A stretch of DNA of 64,000 nt. It comes from an uncultured Prevotellaceae bacterium. Its GTDB lineage: Bacteria; Bacteroidota; Bacteroidia; Bacteroidales; Bacteroidaceae. This document shows positions 1 to 9,390 of the stretch, one piece after another. The notes under the pieces were generated by a model. The model had not been told where the DNA came from and searched no databases. It saw only the letters and a list, made by a program, of their open reading frames with translations. Location: contig CAMJKP010000003.1 of NCBI GenBank assembly GCA_946406435.1, forward strand, positions 27,568 through 91,567. Reading direction: 5' to 3'. A program made the position numbers and the translations under genes. Numbering within the stretch: the first letter of the stretch is position 1; each line of letters begins with the position of its first letter.

Positions 1-860
1 TTTGTTGTGTGACCGAGTGTCACCATACCTGTATCGTGTGGACGTGGAGAAAGCTCAGAGAACACAACGCCTGTATCTGTGAGGAAGAACTCAACACCCC
101 AGATACCATAGCCAGTCAAAGCCTTTGTCACCTTGTCTGCCATTTGCTGGGCATCCTTCAAGTCCTTCTCAGGAATCTGATATGGCTGCCAAGACTCACG
201 ATAGTCACCACCTTTCTGAACATGTCCGATAGGAGGACAGAAAATCGTTGGAGCATTCTTCTGGGTAACTGTGAGAAGGGTAAACTCTGAAGTGAAGTGG
301 ATGAACTCCTCAATGATAACTTCCTTCACATCACCACGAGCACCTGCCATAGCAGCATCGAACGCAGTCTTCAAATCCTCAAACTTCTCAACTGTGCTCT
401 GACCATGACCAGAAGAAGACATGAGAGGCTTGATTACACATGGGAAACCAATCTCCTTACTTGCCTCTACAAGCTGTTCATATGTCTTGGCATAGTAATA
501 TTTTGCTGTTCTAAGTCCAAGTTCCTTGGCAGCAAGGTCACGTATTGCCTGACGATTCATAGTATAGTTCACCGCACGTGCAGAAGGTACTACCTGAATG
601 CCCTGCTTCTCAAACTCGAAGAGACGCTCTGTACGGATAGCCTCAATCTCTGGCACGATGATATCAGGCTTATGCTTGTTCACTACAGCAGCAAGGGCAT
701 CGCCATCGAGCATGGAGAACACCTCACGCTCGTCTGCCACCTGCATCGCTGGAGCATTATCATATTTGTCACATGCCACAACATAAACGCCCTTACGTTT
801 TGCAGCAATAACGAACTCCTTACCCAGTTCACCAGAACCTAACAGTAAAATCTTTTTCAT
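1..860 (-). CDS. purT: Formate-dependent phosphoribosylglycinamide formyltransferase (ATP-grasp), 3' end cut by window edge
   Basis: Minus-strand reading from ATG at 858-860 gives [56 protein letters not shown]...[14 protein letters not shown]..., typical PurT N-terminus and ATP-grasp; not in the ORF track because it runs off the edge. Confidence 0.92.
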   Translation of the reverse strand, partial: MKKILLLGSGELGKEFVIAAKRKGVYVVACDKYDNAPAMQVADEREVFSMLDGDALAAVVNKHKPDIIVPEIEAIRTERLFEFEKQGIQVVPSARAVNYTMNRQAIRDLAAKELGLRTAKYYYAKTYEQLVEASKEIGFPCVIKPLMSSSGHGQSTVEKFEDLKTAFDAAMAGARGDVKEVIIEEFIHFTSEFTLLTVTQKNAPTIFCPPIGHVQKGGDYRESWQPYQIPEKDLKDAQQMADKVTKALTGYGIWGVEFFLTDTGVVFSELSPRPHDTGMVTLGHTT

Positions 861-872
861 TTGTTCAAAGTA

Positions 873-1517
873 TTAATTGTTGTTATTAGCCATTTGTTCT
901 TTTCTTAAAGAGATAACCTCACGCACGAAGCCCGAGATCAGCCTTGCCGTCCCTTCTATTCCCAACAGAGAGGAATTGACACAGAGATCGTAACTCCTTG
1001 AGTCGCCCCACTTCTTTCCTGTGAAGTAGTTGTAGTAGGCCGACCTTTCCTCTTCCTTCCTCTCTATCAGTTTCCTGGCCGTTTCCGCATCACACATCTT
1101 TACCCTCGAAACACACGCTATGCGGTCTTCCAAGTCAGCATGGACAAAGACATTGACAACATTCTTCATATCTCGGAGCACATAGTCAGCCGATCTGCCC
1201 AAGATAACGCACGAACCTTCACTAGCAGCCTTTCTAATGGCATCGCTCTGGAACTTGAACAATGCCTCTGGCGAAAGCCTGTCCTCATAGAAGTCTCCGG
1301 AAGTTGCAGTTCCGCTGAGATGGAACAGATGATTGAAGAACCCTCTGTGCTCATCGTTCTGTTTGAACAACTTTGCGGAAAAACCGCTCTCCTGGGCAGC
1401 CAGGTCAAGAAGCTCCTTATCGAGCAAACGAGCATTAAACTCCCTTGCAAGCAACTTGGCAACTTCACTACCGCTACTGCCAACCTCACGACCTACATTG
1501 ATAATTATCTTTTCCAT
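873..1517 (-). CDS. Cytidylate kinase-like family protein
   Basis: ORF MEKIIINVGREVGSSGSEVAKLLAREFNARLLDKELL..., P-loop-type N-terminus of the cytidylate kinase-like (AAA_26) family. Confidence 0.8.
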   Translation of the reverse strand: MEKIIINVGREVGSSGSEVAKLLAREFNARLLDKELLDLAAQESGFSAKLFKQNDEHRGFFNHLFHLSGTATSGDFYEDRLSPEALFKFQSDAIRKAASEGSCVILGRSADYVLRDMKNVVNVFVHADLEDRIACVSRVKMCDAETARKLIERKEEERSAYYNYFTGKKWGDSRSYDLCVNSSLLGIEGTARLISGFVREVISLRKEQMANNNN

Positions 1518-2869
1518 ACGCTCGATTTTTTCATCATTACCGCTGCCACTATTGAAGCAAGGGCATCAGAAAACGGCATTGCGCTCCATATACCCCAAAG
1601 CCCCCATATCTCCGAGAAGATAGCGAGAGCTGGAACGAGGAACAGCAACTGACGAGAAAGGGAGAGGAACATACTCACCTTTGCCTTGCCGATACTCTGG
1701 AAGAAACTGGTTACAACTATCTGGAATCCCACAATAGGGAACATCATCATCATCATCCTAATGGCTGTACTTGCAAGATTCATCAACGATTCATCCTTGG
1801 TAAACAGCCTTGCACATGGATGGGCTGCGAACATGGCTACAAGGAATCCGAGCGTACAAACCACAGTAGCACAAGATATTGCGAGCTTCACGACCTTGCG
1901 AAGACGATCATAGTTCTGCGCTCCATAATTGTAGCCGGCTATAGGCTGCATTCCCTGATTCACGCCCATTGCCACAATAACAAACACGAAACCTATTCTG
2001 TTTGCTATGCCATACGCACCAACAGCAAGGTCACCTCCATGCTTCATCAGACAGGTGTTGACAAAAATCACCACGAGACAACTACAAGCATTCATCGCAA
2101 ATGGCGAAATACCGATACCTATGATATTCTTCACAATCGGCTTGTCAAGTCTGAAAAGACTATAGTCGAAATGCAGAAGCTCCTCCTTGTTGGAGAACAG
2201 CTTCCATTGCCATGAAAGCGCAAGGAACTGCGAGAGTACCGTAGCAAAAGCTGCACCTCTGATTCCCAAATCAAGCCCATAGATGAAGATCGGGTCGAGA
2301 ATTGTATTGACCACAACCGTGAAAATCGTGGCATACATAGCGTGGCGAGGTTTACTGGCAGAGCGAAGCACGGCATTCAAACCGAAGTACAGATGCGTGA
2401 AGACATTACCCAAAAGAATTATCTGCATATAATCCTTGGCGTATGGGAGTGTATTGTCTGAAGCTCCGAAGAATCTAAGTATTGGGTCAAGGAACAGTAG
2501 ACATATTCCGCCAAAGCAGACTCCCACAACGATATTCAGCATCATGCAATTACCCAATATCTTGTTAGCTATGGCATAGTCACGCTGTCCAAGTTTCATG
2601 CTAATGAATGTGCAGGAGCCCACACCTACCGCAGCACCGAAGGCAGCAGAGAGATTCATGAACGGGAAGGTGATTGCCAATCCTGCAATTGCTAAAGCGC
2701 CAACGCCTTGACCGATAAAGATGCTATCCACCATATTGTAGAGCGAGGCAGCAACCATAGCGACGATTGCCGGTAGCGCATACTGCATCAGCAACATTCC
2801 AACAGGCTTTGTACCCAGCTCCAAAGTGGCTTGCTTATTATCTTCCAAAGCGGTTTGTTTATTATCCAT
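1505..2869 (-). CDS. MATE family efflux transporter
   Basis: 454 aa, about 12 hydrophobic segments, MATE-like N-terminus (LGTKPVGMLLMQYALPAIVAMVAASLYNMVDSIFIGQGVG). Confidence 0.92.
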   Translation of the reverse strand: MDNKQTALEDNKQATLELGTKPVGMLLMQYALPAIVAMVAASLYNMVDSIFIGQGVGALAIAGLAITFPFMNLSAAFGAAVGVGSCTFISMKLGQRDYAIANKILGNCMMLNIVVGVCFGGICLLFLDPILRFFGASDNTLPYAKDYMQIILLGNVFTHLYFGLNAVLRSASKPRHAMYATIFTVVVNTILDPIFIYGLDLGIRGAAFATVLSQFLALSWQWKLFSNKEELLHFDYSLFRLDKPIVKNIIGIGISPFAMNACSCLVVIFVNTCLMKHGGDLAVGAYGIANRIGFVFVIVAMGVNQGMQPIAGYNYGAQNYDRLRKVVKLAISCATVVCTLGFLVAMFAAHPCARLFTKDESLMNLASTAIRMMMMMFPIVGFQIVVTSFFQSIGKAKVSMFLSLSRQLLFLVPALAIFSEIWGLWGIWSAMPFSDALASIVAAVMMKKSSVWKR

Positions 2870-3017
2870 TTACGAACATTATTTATTTAGGGCACAAAGT
2901 TAGTATATTTTTATATCATTTCAAAATAAATTCGCCAATTTGTTTTGCCAAATCAGTTTTTTCTCATATCTTTGCGGAAAATTCAGGTGGGAATTAACAG
3001 AACCTGCCTTCTATGTT

Positions 3018-4301
3018 ATGAACCTCACACTCTACCAACTCAACAATCTCGTCAGACAGGTTATCGACTATTCGCTAAGCGAAACCTACTGGGTTGAAGC
3101 CGAACTTGCGGAATGCCGCGAGTCGGGCGGACATTGCTATATGGATTTGGTACAAAAAGATGAGGACACGCTGGTTGCTCGTGCTCAGGCAAGATGCTGG
3201 AGAAGTACTTGGAGCTATGTCCTGCCAAAGTTCATGAAGGTAACAGGCGAGCGTCCACGTCCGGGAATGAAGGTTCTGCTAATGGTCAAGCCCCAGTTCC
3301 ATGAGGCATACGGCTTTTCATGGATTGTTCAGGATATTGACCCGAACTATACCCTTGGCGATATGGCTCGCCAACGGCAGGAAATCATAAACACCTTGAA
3401 GCGCGAGGGAATCTTCGACCTCAACAAATCCCTATCCATCCCGATATTCGCCCAGAGAATTGCCGTTATCTCTTCTCAAACAGCCGCTGGATATGGGGAT
3501 TTCTGCGACCAACTGCAAAATAACGAGTACGGATTTAAGTTCTATACCCGACTCTTCCCTGCCATTATGCAAGGCGAGCAAGTAGAGCAGACAATCATAG
3601 AGGCACTTAACAAAATCAACGATTCCATCGAGGATTTCGACGTGGTTGTAATAATCAGAGGAGGTGGTGCGACGAGCGATTTCTCAGGTTTCGACACTCT
3701 CGAGCTTGCAGAGAACGTGGCGAACTTCCCTTTACCAATAATAACCGGTATCGGACATGATCGTGACGAATGTATTCTCGACATGATTTCATGCGTAAGA
3801 GTGAAAACCCCAACGGCTGCCGCCACATGGCTCATAGACAATCTCTTAGAGACTCTCGACAGAATCGAGGATGCTTCACGAAGTATAACAGATTACGTCC
3901 GTTCAAGAATGGAGCGTGAACGTCTTCGTCTTGGCAGGATACAGAGTTTCCTACCCGTTGCTTTCTCCTTGAAGAAGACAAAAGAGGACTCAAGGCTTGC
4001 TAATCTTGCCACAAGACTACAGACTTCCGTTATCCAGTCCTTAAATATAGAGCAGAACCGAATAGCGACTATCGAGCAGAGGCTTCCACTCATAGCAAAG
4101 AGCCGCGTTGAGCGAGCCGGCTATCAGCTCGAAATGCTGACACAACGCACTAATGCCGTTGATCCAATCCACGTTCTGAGAAGAGGATACAGCATCGCCC
4201 TTCACGACGGAATGGCGATAAAAGACCCTAAATCGCTCAAGAAAGGCGACGAAGTAACGGTCGTAATGGCTTCTGGCGCTATTGATACTATCGTAAAATA
4301 A
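3018..4301 (+). CDS. xseA: Exodeoxyribonuclease VII large subunit
   Basis: XseA motifs (AVISSQTAAGYGDF, VVIIRGGGATSDFSGFD, PIITGIGHDRDECILDM); start refined to ATG 3018. Confidence 0.95.
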   Translation: MNLTLYQLNNLVRQVIDYSLSETYWVEAELAECRESGGHCYMDLVQKDEDTLVARAQARCWRSTWSYVLPKFMKVTGERPRPGMKVLLMVKPQFHEAYGFSWIVQDIDPNYTLGDMARQRQEIINTLKREGIFDLNKSLSIPIFAQRIAVISSQTAAGYGDFCDQLQNNEYGFKFYTRLFPAIMQGEQVEQTIIEALNKINDSIEDFDVVVIIRGGGATSDFSGFDTLELAENVANFPLPIITGIGHDRDECILDMISCVRVKTPTAAATWLIDNLLETLDRIEDASRSITDYVRSRMERERLRLGRIQSFLPVAFSLKKTKEDSRLANLATRLQTSVIQSLNIEQNRIATIEQRLPLIAKSRVERAGYQLEMLTQRTNAVDPIHVLRRGYSIALHDGMAIKDPKSLKKGDEVTVVMASGAIDTIVK

Positions 4302-4313
4302 AAGAGACAAGAT

Positions 4314-4508
4314 ATGAAAAAGGCACCTAACTATGAAGAGGCAGTCTCTCAACTCGAGGAGATTGTACAGAAAATGGAGAGCGGAGAACTCGACATTGAC
4401 ATTATGAGCACCGAACTGAAGAAAGCGCAGCAGCTCATCAAGCTTTGCAAAGACAAACTCACGAAAACCGACGAGGAAATAAAGAAAATTCTCGAAAGCG
4501 GAAAGTAA
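4314..4508 (+). CDS. xseB: Exodeoxyribonuclease VII small subunit
   Basis: 64 aa, YEEAVSQLEEIVQKMESGELDIDIM; directly after xseA. Confidence 0.93.
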   Translation: MKKAPNYEEAVSQLEEIVQKMESGELDIDIMSTELKKAQQLIKLCKDKLTKTDEEIKKILESGK

Positions 4509-4513
4509 CAATC

Positions 4514-4545
4514 AATAAGGAAGGTTTTGCCTTCCTTATTTTTTT
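4514..4545 (+). terminator. Rho-independent terminator after xseAB
   Basis: AATAAGGAAGG-TTTTG-CCTTCCTTATT followed by T-tract. Confidence 0.8.
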
Positions 4546-4610
4546 GCCCGTCCTCCTCTCTTCCTCTTTTCTTACTCTTCTTTTCCTCCGCTCTAATTCT
4601 GCTCTTCCTC

Positions 4611-4707
4611 CATAGATACTCCATCGCATCTCCATCGATAGTCCATCGATACTCCATCGAAACGATGGACAAGCGATGGAGATGCGATGGAGTAGCGATG
4701 GAGATGC
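4611..4707. repeat. Iterated-word inverted repeat (CTCCATCG words)
   Basis: CTCCATCGCATCTCCATCG (4619-4637) and exact reverse complement (4674-4692) in a tract built of CCATCG/CGATGG words. Confidence 0.85.
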
Positions 4708-4839
4708 TTCGGACTCAAAGCCCAGTTTCTGTTACCTACGAGAAAAGCCCGAAAGGTATCATTTTCAATTCTAAAGCAAGATTTTTCAGCTTAAAATGAA
4801 AAAAAAGCCTACTTTCTTGCAAAATTAAAAGAAAATTTA

Positions 4840-4847
4840 TACTTTTG
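4840..4847 (+). promoter_or_regulatory. Bacteroidetes-type -7 element TACTTTTG for ilvE
   Basis: TAnnTTTG match with TTG about 20 bp upstream (4817-4819). Confidence 0.55.
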
Positions 4848-4887
4848 CATTTTGAAATTTGATTTTTCCGAACTAAAAAGTATCAAT

Positions 4888-5904
4888 ATGAAAGATTTAG
4901 ATTGGTCTAATCTGGGGTTTGGCTACAGACCTACAGACTACAACGTTCGCTGTTACTATCGTGACGGCAAGTGGGGCGAAATCGAGGTTTGCTCCAGTGA
5001 ATACATCAACATGCACATGGCTGCTACGTGTCTGCACTACGGTCAGGAGGCTTTCGAGGGTCTCAAGGCTTATCGTTGTCCAGACGGCAAGGTGCGTGTG
5101 TTCCGTACCGACGAGAATGCTGCTCGTATGCAGTCAACAAGTCGCGGAATTCTCATGCCAGAGGTTCCTACAGAGCTTTTCAATGAGATGGTGGACAAGG
5201 TGGTCCGTCTGAATCAGGATTATATCCCACCATACGAGTCTGGTGCAACTCTCTATGTTCGTCCTCTGCTCGTTGGTACTGGTGCTCAGGTTGGTGTTCA
5301 CCCAGCCAAGGAGTATCTCTTCATGATTTTCGTTACTCCGGTAGGTCCTTACTTCAAGGGCGGTTTCTTCGCAAACCCATACGTTATCGTTCGTGAGTTC
5401 GACCGTAGCGCTCCTCTCGGAACTGGTATATATAAGGTAGGTGGCAACTATGCAGCTTCCCTTCAGGCAAACGACAAGGCCCACAAGCTCGGCTATGCTT
5501 GCGAGTTCTATCTCGATGCAAAGGAGAAGAAGTATATCGACGAGGCAGGTGCTGCTAACTTCTTCGGTATCAAGAACAACACCTACATCACCCCAAAGTC
5601 AACCTCTATCCTCCCTTCTATCACCAACAAGTCTCTCATGCAGTTGGCTGAGGATCTCGGAATGAAGGTTGAGCGTCGTCAGATTCCAGAGGAGGAGCTT
5701 GAGACATTCGAGGAGGCAGGTGCTTGTGGTACAGCAGCCGTTATCTCTCCAATCTCACGTATCGACGACATCGAGACAGGCAAGAGCTATGTCTTTGGCG
5801 AGAAGCCTGGACCTGTTTCTGAGAAGCTCTTCACCAAGCTCCGCAACATTCAGTACGGTATCGAGCCAGACGTTCACAACTGGACTCGCGTCGTTATAGA
5901 ATAA
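4888..5904 (+). CDS. ilvE: Branched-chain amino acid aminotransferase
   Basis: HYGQEAFEGLKAYRCPDGKVRVFR..., PLGTGIYKVGGNYAASL, class IV aminotransferase motifs; start refined to ATG 4888. Confidence 0.93.
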   Translation: MKDLDWSNLGFGYRPTDYNVRCYYRDGKWGEIEVCSSEYINMHMAATCLHYGQEAFEGLKAYRCPDGKVRVFRTDENAARMQSTSRGILMPEVPTELFNEMVDKVVRLNQDYIPPYESGATLYVRPLLVGTGAQVGVHPAKEYLFMIFVTPVGPYFKGGFFANPYVIVREFDRSAPLGTGIYKVGGNYAASLQANDKAHKLGYACEFYLDAKEKKYIDEAGAANFFGIKNNTYITPKSTSILPSITNKSLMQLAEDLGMKVERRQIPEEELETFEEAGACGTAAVISPISRIDDIETGKSYVFGEKPGPVSEKLFTKLRNIQYGIEPDVHNWTRVVIE

Positions 5905-5926
5905 AAACACTCATAAATTTTAATAG

Positions 5927-5990
5927 AACGCTAAGACGCAAAGACGCAGAGGGGACTAAAACCTTGCGACTTTGCGTCTTTACGTTTTTA
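5927..5990 (+). repeat. ACGCAAAGACGCAGAG-type inverted repeat, terminator-like (copy 1 of 3)
   Basis: AACGCTAAGACGCAAAGACGCAGAGG...CCTTGCGACTTTGCGTCTTTACGTTTTTA directly downstream of ilvE. Confidence 0.75.
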
Positions 5991-6191
5991 CCCCAAAACA
6001 CCCAGAATTAAACGCTCTGACAAAATTGAGATTTTTCCGTTCAAAAGCCCAGCATCGGAAGGTCTGTTTTCTTTGACATTTCCCCGCACATAATCACCGA
6101 AAAATTCATAAATTTTCACGTTAAAATACAAAAAAATGTTACTTTTTAGCAAAAAACACACATATTATTTCTCTTTTTAGAAAAAAATTTT

Positions 6192-6199
6192 TAACTTTG
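6192..6199 (+). promoter_or_regulatory. -7 element TAACTTTG, long 5' leader of BspA-like gene
   Basis: TAnnTTTG match about 200 nt upstream of ATG 6401. Confidence 0.5.
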
Positions 6200-6400
6200 T
6201 CCCCAAATTCGTGTTTGCGATAACATAAATAAGAAAAAATAGCGTTTACACCTTGTGAATTGCGGGAGACAGAAGACGAGTCAACTAAAAAAGACGGCTT
6301 GCAACGAAAAAGTGTGTAGAGTACCCAACGACTATAACTATAACTTTTAAACATTGTGCTGATTATTCAGGGATAGCTAAATCAGTAAAAAGTGAAGATT

Positions 6401-8938
6401 ATGAACAAATCTACAAGCAAAATTTTGAGCATTCTTCTGCTCTTAATCGCAAGTGCCTCATGGACAGGCGCAAGAGCCGACGGTGGCTTTTGGGAAACAA
6501 AGGACGGTTGGTCATTTGACAACGGAAACGGTCTGTACTTTTTCATTGACTCGGAAGCAGGAACCGCCGTTTTGACAAACAGCGAAATGAAATCAGAGGG
6601 AAGTACCAAAGGTGCCAACTCATACAGTGGAAACATTGACATTCCTGAAACTGTAACATTCAACGGCAATATATATCCTGTAGTAGGCATACAAGAATAT
6701 GCTTTCTATAATTCTACAGGTTTGAGAACCGTGGCTATCCCTGCATCCATCACATCAATCGGAAGCCAGGCTTTCAGCGGATGTACAGGTCTTGAAGCTA
6801 TCACTGTTGATAATCTGAACCCACAATATGCTTCTATCGGTGGCCTCCTTCTTAGCAAGAATCAGAAAACGCTCCTCTACTGTCCAGGTGGAAAGAGTGG
6901 CGAATGTGTAGTTCCAACAAAAGTAACAACCATTGCAAACAATGCTTTTCTGAATTGTTCTAATTTGACAAGTGTCGTTCTGCCAGATGGAGTTACTTCT
7001 ATTGGCGAAAGTGCTTTTCAGGGCTGCTCATCACTTGCTTCTATCAACATGCCAGCATCTCTCACCACAATTGGCGATAATGCATTTTACGAAGCCCGTG
7101 CTCTCAGTTCAAAAATTGTAATTCCTTCAGGAGTTTTGACAATAGGTGCGTCTGCATTCCAGTATTGTACAAGTCTTAACAATGTTGTATTGTCAGAAGG
7201 TATTAATGAAATAAAGAACAACGCATTTAGAGATTGTACTTCGCTTCAAAGCATACAGTTGCCTAGCACTGTAACTAGCATTGGAACCTATGCATTTGCG
7301 TACACTGGACTCACTTCTATCACAATCCCAGAAAAAATTACAGAAATCAAGTCTGGAACATTCGAGGGTGCAAAGCTTACCTATGTTTCACTTCCAGAAA
7401 ATCTGACCGCAATCAAGAATAAAGCATTCTACAATAACGGAACAACAATAGGCACACTGAACATCCCTGCAAGTGTTACTTCTATTGGCGATCTTGCATT
7501 TGACAAGACAACCATCAACGACATTTACGTAAACAACACACCAAGGCATCTGCAGATAAGTATCTCTGACCCTTTCAATAAGGTATCTGGCATGCATATT
7601 CATGTTTTTACACAGATGGCAGGCATTTTCAGCAACAGCACACATTGGGATTCATACAGCGCATATTTTGTTGGAGATATTGCAATCAAGCATATCTCTA
7701 CCGTCACATTGGATCAGGCAACACTTACATTGCCTACAAATACCATTTTCCAATTAAATGCATCCATCGCTCCTGAAGACGCAGATGTTAAGGATGTTGT
7801 ATTCACAACTAGCAACCCAAATATCGTTGCAATCGTCAACGGGGAGACAGGACAGATCAAGTCTGGTACTCAAAACGGATCTGCAACAATTACTTGTACA
7901 GCAGCTGACGGAACAGGATACTATGCAGAATGTGTCGTTACTGTCAACAACCAGTTCGTGCCAGCAAACAACATCACACTCAACAAGCAAAATTTGAAAA
8001 TGAACGCTGGAACATCATTCCAGTTGAAGGCTACTATATCCCCTGCAAGTGCAACATACAAGTCAGCAACATGGGAGTCTTCTGATGAAACTGTCGCAAC
8101 AGTTGACGCAGACGGATGGGTACACGCTATCAAAGCAGGTAACGTAACCATCACCGCTATGTCTAAAGACGGATATGTAGAGACAACTTGCGAGATTACA
8201 GTCTCACACAGCACATACACCATCACAGATGGTGCGGCATACACAAATACCAAGACTGAAACTGCAACAACACTCAGCTACACACGTACCTTCAACAATA
8301 CTGCATGGCAGGCTCTTTACATTCCATTCAGGATGTCATACGACGACTGGAAAGACAAGTTCTACGTTGCAAAACTGCTCAACGTACATTCACACGACAA
8401 TGATGGTGATGGCAAGGTAGAAGATATGGATGTCGAGATCGTCCGCATTACCGAAGGCACTCTTAAAGAGAATCACCCATATCTCATTAAGGCAATGAAT
8501 ACAGGCACGCAGACAATCACAATCAACGATGCCACAATCTACCCTGCAGAGAGCAACTCTATCCAGTGTGCTTCCACAGAGCACATATGTGACTTCATAG
8601 GTGCATACGAAGTAACAAACGTTCCTTACGAAGGAGGTTACGTATTGAGTGGTGGCGAGTTCAAGAAGACAAACGAAAGCGCAACTATAAATCCTTGCCG
8701 TTTCTATCTGCAGATTACTGCAAAAGACGGTCAGCTTGTTAAGATCAACAATGCAAAGATTATCGAGTTTGACGAATTTGGAAACGAGGAGACAACTGCT
8801 ATCAACTCTGTTGAGTCCGACCAGAACAACGTTACAGAGATTTACAACGTTAATGGTATCAAGCAGGTATCAACAAAGCAGGGCTTGAATATCGTAAAGA
8901 TGGCTGATGGTTCTGCAAAGAAGCTCTTCGTTAAATAA
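6401..8938 (+). CDS. BspA-like leucine-rich repeat (LRR_5) surface protein with Ig-like (Big_2) domains
   Basis: Signal peptide; repeated SIGxxAFxxCxSLxxIxLPxxVTSIG units; ITLNKQNLKMNAGTSFQLKATISPASATYKSATWESSDETVATVDADG Big_2 unit; C-terminus GLNIVKMADGSAKKLFVK. Confidence 0.88.
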   Translation: MNKSTSKILSILLLLIASASWTGARADGGFWETKDGWSFDNGNGLYFFIDSEAGTAVLTNSEMKSEGSTKGANSYSGNIDIPETVTFNGNIYPVVGIQEYAFYNSTGLRTVAIPASITSIGSQAFSGCTGLEAITVDNLNPQYASIGGLLLSKNQKTLLYCPGGKSGECVVPTKVTTIANNAFLNCSNLTSVVLPDGVTSIGESAFQGCSSLASINMPASLTTIGDNAFYEARALSSKIVIPSGVLTIGASAFQYCTSLNNVVLSEGINEIKNNAFRDCTSLQSIQLPSTVTSIGTYAFAYTGLTSITIPEKITEIKSGTFEGAKLTYVSLPENLTAIKNKAFYNNGTTIGTLNIPASVTSIGDLAFDKTTINDIYVNNTPRHLQISISDPFNKVSGMHIHVFTQMAGIFSNSTHWDSYSAYFVGDIAIKHISTVTLDQATLTLPTNTIFQLNASIAPEDADVKDVVFTTSNPNIVAIVNGETGQIKSGTQNGSATITCTAADGTGYYAECVVTVNNQFVPANNITLNKQNLKMNAGTSFQLKATISPASATYKSATWESSDETVATVDADGWVHAIKAGNVTITAMSKDGYVETTCEITVSHSTYTITDGAAYTNTKTETATTLSYTRTFNNTAWQALYIPFRMSYDDWKDKFYVAKLLNVHSHDNDGDGKVEDMDVEIVRITEGTLKENHPYLIKAMNTGTQTITINDATIYPAESNSIQCASTEHICDFIGAYEVTNVPYEGGYVLSGGEFKKTNESATINPCRFYLQITAKDGQLVKINNAKIIEFDEFGNEETTAINSVESDQNNVTEIYNVNGIKQVSTKQGLNIVKMADGSAKKLFVK

Positions 8939-8946
8939 CAGATATT

Positions 8947-9150
8947 ATGAAGAAAAAAATATATATTCAACCAAAAGTCTACACGGAGCGTATGCAAATC
9001 TGTAACATTCTTGCAGGAACCTACGAGAACATTCACATCGATAATGGTGACAATGGCGGTAGCGGTCCTGGCGAAGAAGTAGGAGGAGGCGATGCTAAAA
9101 TGTTTGGCAGCTTCGGCTACTTTGGCGACTGCGAGGATGAAGAATATTAA
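8947..9150 (+). CDS. Small peptide with acidic, Gly-rich C-terminus (MKK-YI-P type)
   Basis: 67 aa MKKKIYIQPKVYTERMQICNILAGTYENI...GEEVGGGDAKMFGSFGYFGDCEDEEY; 9 nt after the surface protein and followed by a terminator; N-terminus matches the ORF at 11137. Confidence 0.65.
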   Translation: MKKKIYIQPKVYTERMQICNILAGTYENIHIDNGDNGGSGPGEEVGGGDAKMFGSFGYFGDCEDEEY

Positions 9151-9172
9151 CATCGTAATTAACAATTAAATA

Positions 9173-9210
9173 AATAAGACTACGCGTGGCGCGTAGTCTT
9201 ATTTTCTTTT
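9173..9210 (+). terminator. Rho-independent terminator
   Basis: AATAAGACTACGCG-TGG-CGCGTAGTCTTATT followed by TTCTTTT. Confidence 0.85.
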
Positions 9211-9301
9211 ATATAGATAGTAAAATCTACACTTATTCTACTTTTTTTGTTAATTTCTTCTTTTTTTCGACAAAAAATTTGGTCATTTCATAGGAAATTG
9301 C

Positions 9302-9309
9302 TAATTTTG
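9302..9309 (+). promoter_or_regulatory. -7 element TAATTTTG
   Basis: TAnnTTTG match upstream of ORF 9391. Confidence 0.5.
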
Positions 9310-9390
9310 TACCGATTTATATAGTATACCCAACTCAAAAGAGGGAAGGAAACACTAATTCTAATGATATAAACAAAAAAACATACAGAT

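Noticed and set aside
9-842. Plus-strand ORFs 9-290, 297-842 and 598-786
   Set aside because: Antisense to purT, which reads well on the minus strand; translated products look non-proteinaceous (Cys/His/Thr-rich)
4611-4707. CRISPR-like array
   Set aside because: Words are short, irregularly spaced and palindromic; no repeat/spacer regularity and no cas genes in the window
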